Of a DNA stretch of 5,215 bases, positions 4,600 through 5,215 are shown piece after piece. The stretch's first letter is position 1. The number at the start of each line of letters is the position of its first letter. The notes beneath the pieces were generated by a model, which saw nothing but the letters and a program-made list of their open reading frames with translations, did no database searches and was not told the DNA's origin. This DNA comes from Pseudomonadota bacterium (GTDB lineage: Bacteria > Desulfobacterota > Syntrophia > Syntrophales > JADFWA01), in the NCBI GenBank assembly GCA_030610915.1, contig JAUWQS010000151.1, positions 1 to 5,215 of the forward strand. The letters are read 5' to 3'. The position numbers and the translations under genes are program-made.

Positions 4600-5215
4600 T
4601 TAATCAAAAGTCTTAACGTCCAACAGTGCATTTTTATCACCTTTGATGATCTCTCCATGACCGGGATAGATAATCCTTGGCCTGATTGTATTACACAGAT
4701 AATCATAAGAATCAGTCATCATCTTCCTGCTCCAGTGAAATCGATTCAATCTTCCGCAGCCCCCCTTTTTCATATTCAGTATCAGATCGCCACAGATAAG
4801 TTCGCCGGATGCACCATTGTAAAAGGATACAGAATCCTCAGTATGGCCCGGCGTGGCTATAACTTCCCATTCATCAAAACCGATCTCACACCTCTCCACA
4901 CCCTCGCATCCGAAGTAACCGATTCTATCCTGCTCGTAGGGAAGACCAACAATATTCCTGAGACCTGGGAGGGGTATGCCGGCAAAACTATCAAACAGCA
5001 GGTGGGAAAACCTTCTTATGTATCGAGCGCTTGTTAGAGATGCAGGGACAAGACCGACAAACCAGTTTTTTATGAGGGATATCTTCCTTTTGCCGTCCAG
5101 ATAGTCTTCCACCATGTAATTGAAGAGTACCTTCGTAGTCGGCGGGCACTTATTGAGGAGATGGCCGATCCCTCCGATATGATCTATGTGAAAATGGGTT
5201 GAAGCAATGTACAAT
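4600..5215 (-). CDS. Metallo-beta-lactamase-fold hydrolase, N-terminus cut by window edge
   Basis: About 204 residues are visible; the frame is still open at 5215 and the only edge start would be a TTG, so the true start lies outside. The zinc-site series of the MBL fold is intact, numbered from the first full codon in the window: THFHIDHIGG (6-15, the HxHxDH motif with H7, H9, D11, H12), PGHTEDSV (122-129, H124), CGDLIL (141-146, D143, bridging ligand) and YPGHGE (183-188, H186). This is the two-metal glyoxalase II-like layout. About 80 residues between the first motif and FGCEG form an insert rich in aromatic and basic residues, perhaps a substrate lid. Substrates of such enzymes include thioesters, lactones and phosphoesters; nothing here picks one. 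It is the first visible gene of the unit with the echA-like gene and murI. Confidence 0.85.
   Translation of the reverse strand, partial: LYIASTHFHIDHIGGIGHLLNKCPPTTKVLFNYMVEDYLDGKRKISLIKNWFVGLVPASLTSARYIRRFSHLLFDSFAGIPLPGLRNIVGLPYEQDRIGYFGCEGVERCEIGFDEWEVIATPGHTEDSVSFYNGASGELICGDLILNMKKGGCGRLNRFHWSRKMMTDSYDYLCNTIRPRIIYPGHGEIIKGDKNALLDVKTFD

Noticed and set aside
547..5037. Plus-strand open frames of 64-126 codons (for example 1002-1322, 4051-4386, 4657-5037).
   Set aside because: All lie antisense to well-supported minus-strand genes, have no recognisable domain, and are explained by the codon pattern of the genes on the other strand.

Overview
This is a bacterial chromosomal window in which every gene lies on the minus strand. 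From high to low coordinate it holds: a partial metallo-beta-lactamase-fold hydrolase; a crotonase-family protein (echA-like); glutamate racemase (murI); a tRNA-Leu(CAG); class I fructose-1,6-bisphosphatase (fbp); a class II fructose-bisphosphate aldolase family protein; a repeat-filled intergenic stretch; and the first 43 codons of a mannose-1-phosphate guanylyltransferase (manC-like). The base composition is moderate. MurI implies a peptidoglycan wall, and the manC-like gene implies GDP-mannose-based surface sugars. The gene content and the style of intergenic repeats resemble Gram-negative anaerobe-type lineages (Deltaproteobacteria, Nitrospirota or anammox-type Planctomycetota). That placement is a low-confidence inference, because no marker gene here fixes the phylum.

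Layout. Positions 5215-3033 (hydrolase, echA-like, murI) look like one transcription unit, with a 39-nt gap and then a 17-nt overlap. A good sigma70-like promoter (about 2985-3013) sits just after murI and is placed to start transcription 1-2 nt before the tRNA. The fbp start codon follows 29 nt after the tRNA CCA end, and the aldolase follows fbp by 59 nt, so tRNA-Leu, fbp and aldolase may form one unit. Positions 131-473 hold no gene but several nested inverted repeats, and manC begins at 130.

Function. Aldolase and FBPase catalyse consecutive gluconeogenic steps (triose phosphates to fructose-1,6-bisphosphate to fructose-6-phosphate). Fructose-6-phosphate is also the precursor of mannose-1-phosphate used by ManC, so the low-coordinate half of the window could feed carbon into GDP-mannose. 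This is inferred from pathway knowledge. The echA-like and hydrolase genes cannot be given a substrate.

The most unusual feature is a short palindrome, GGGGTC(A/T)GACCCC, present in three good copies and one decayed copy, each at a gene boundary. One copy lies inside the 3' end of the echA-like frame and seems to have supplied part of its C-terminus and its overlap with murI. Otherwise the window is ordinary housekeeping sequence, and I see no phage, CRISPR, defence or transposase gene.
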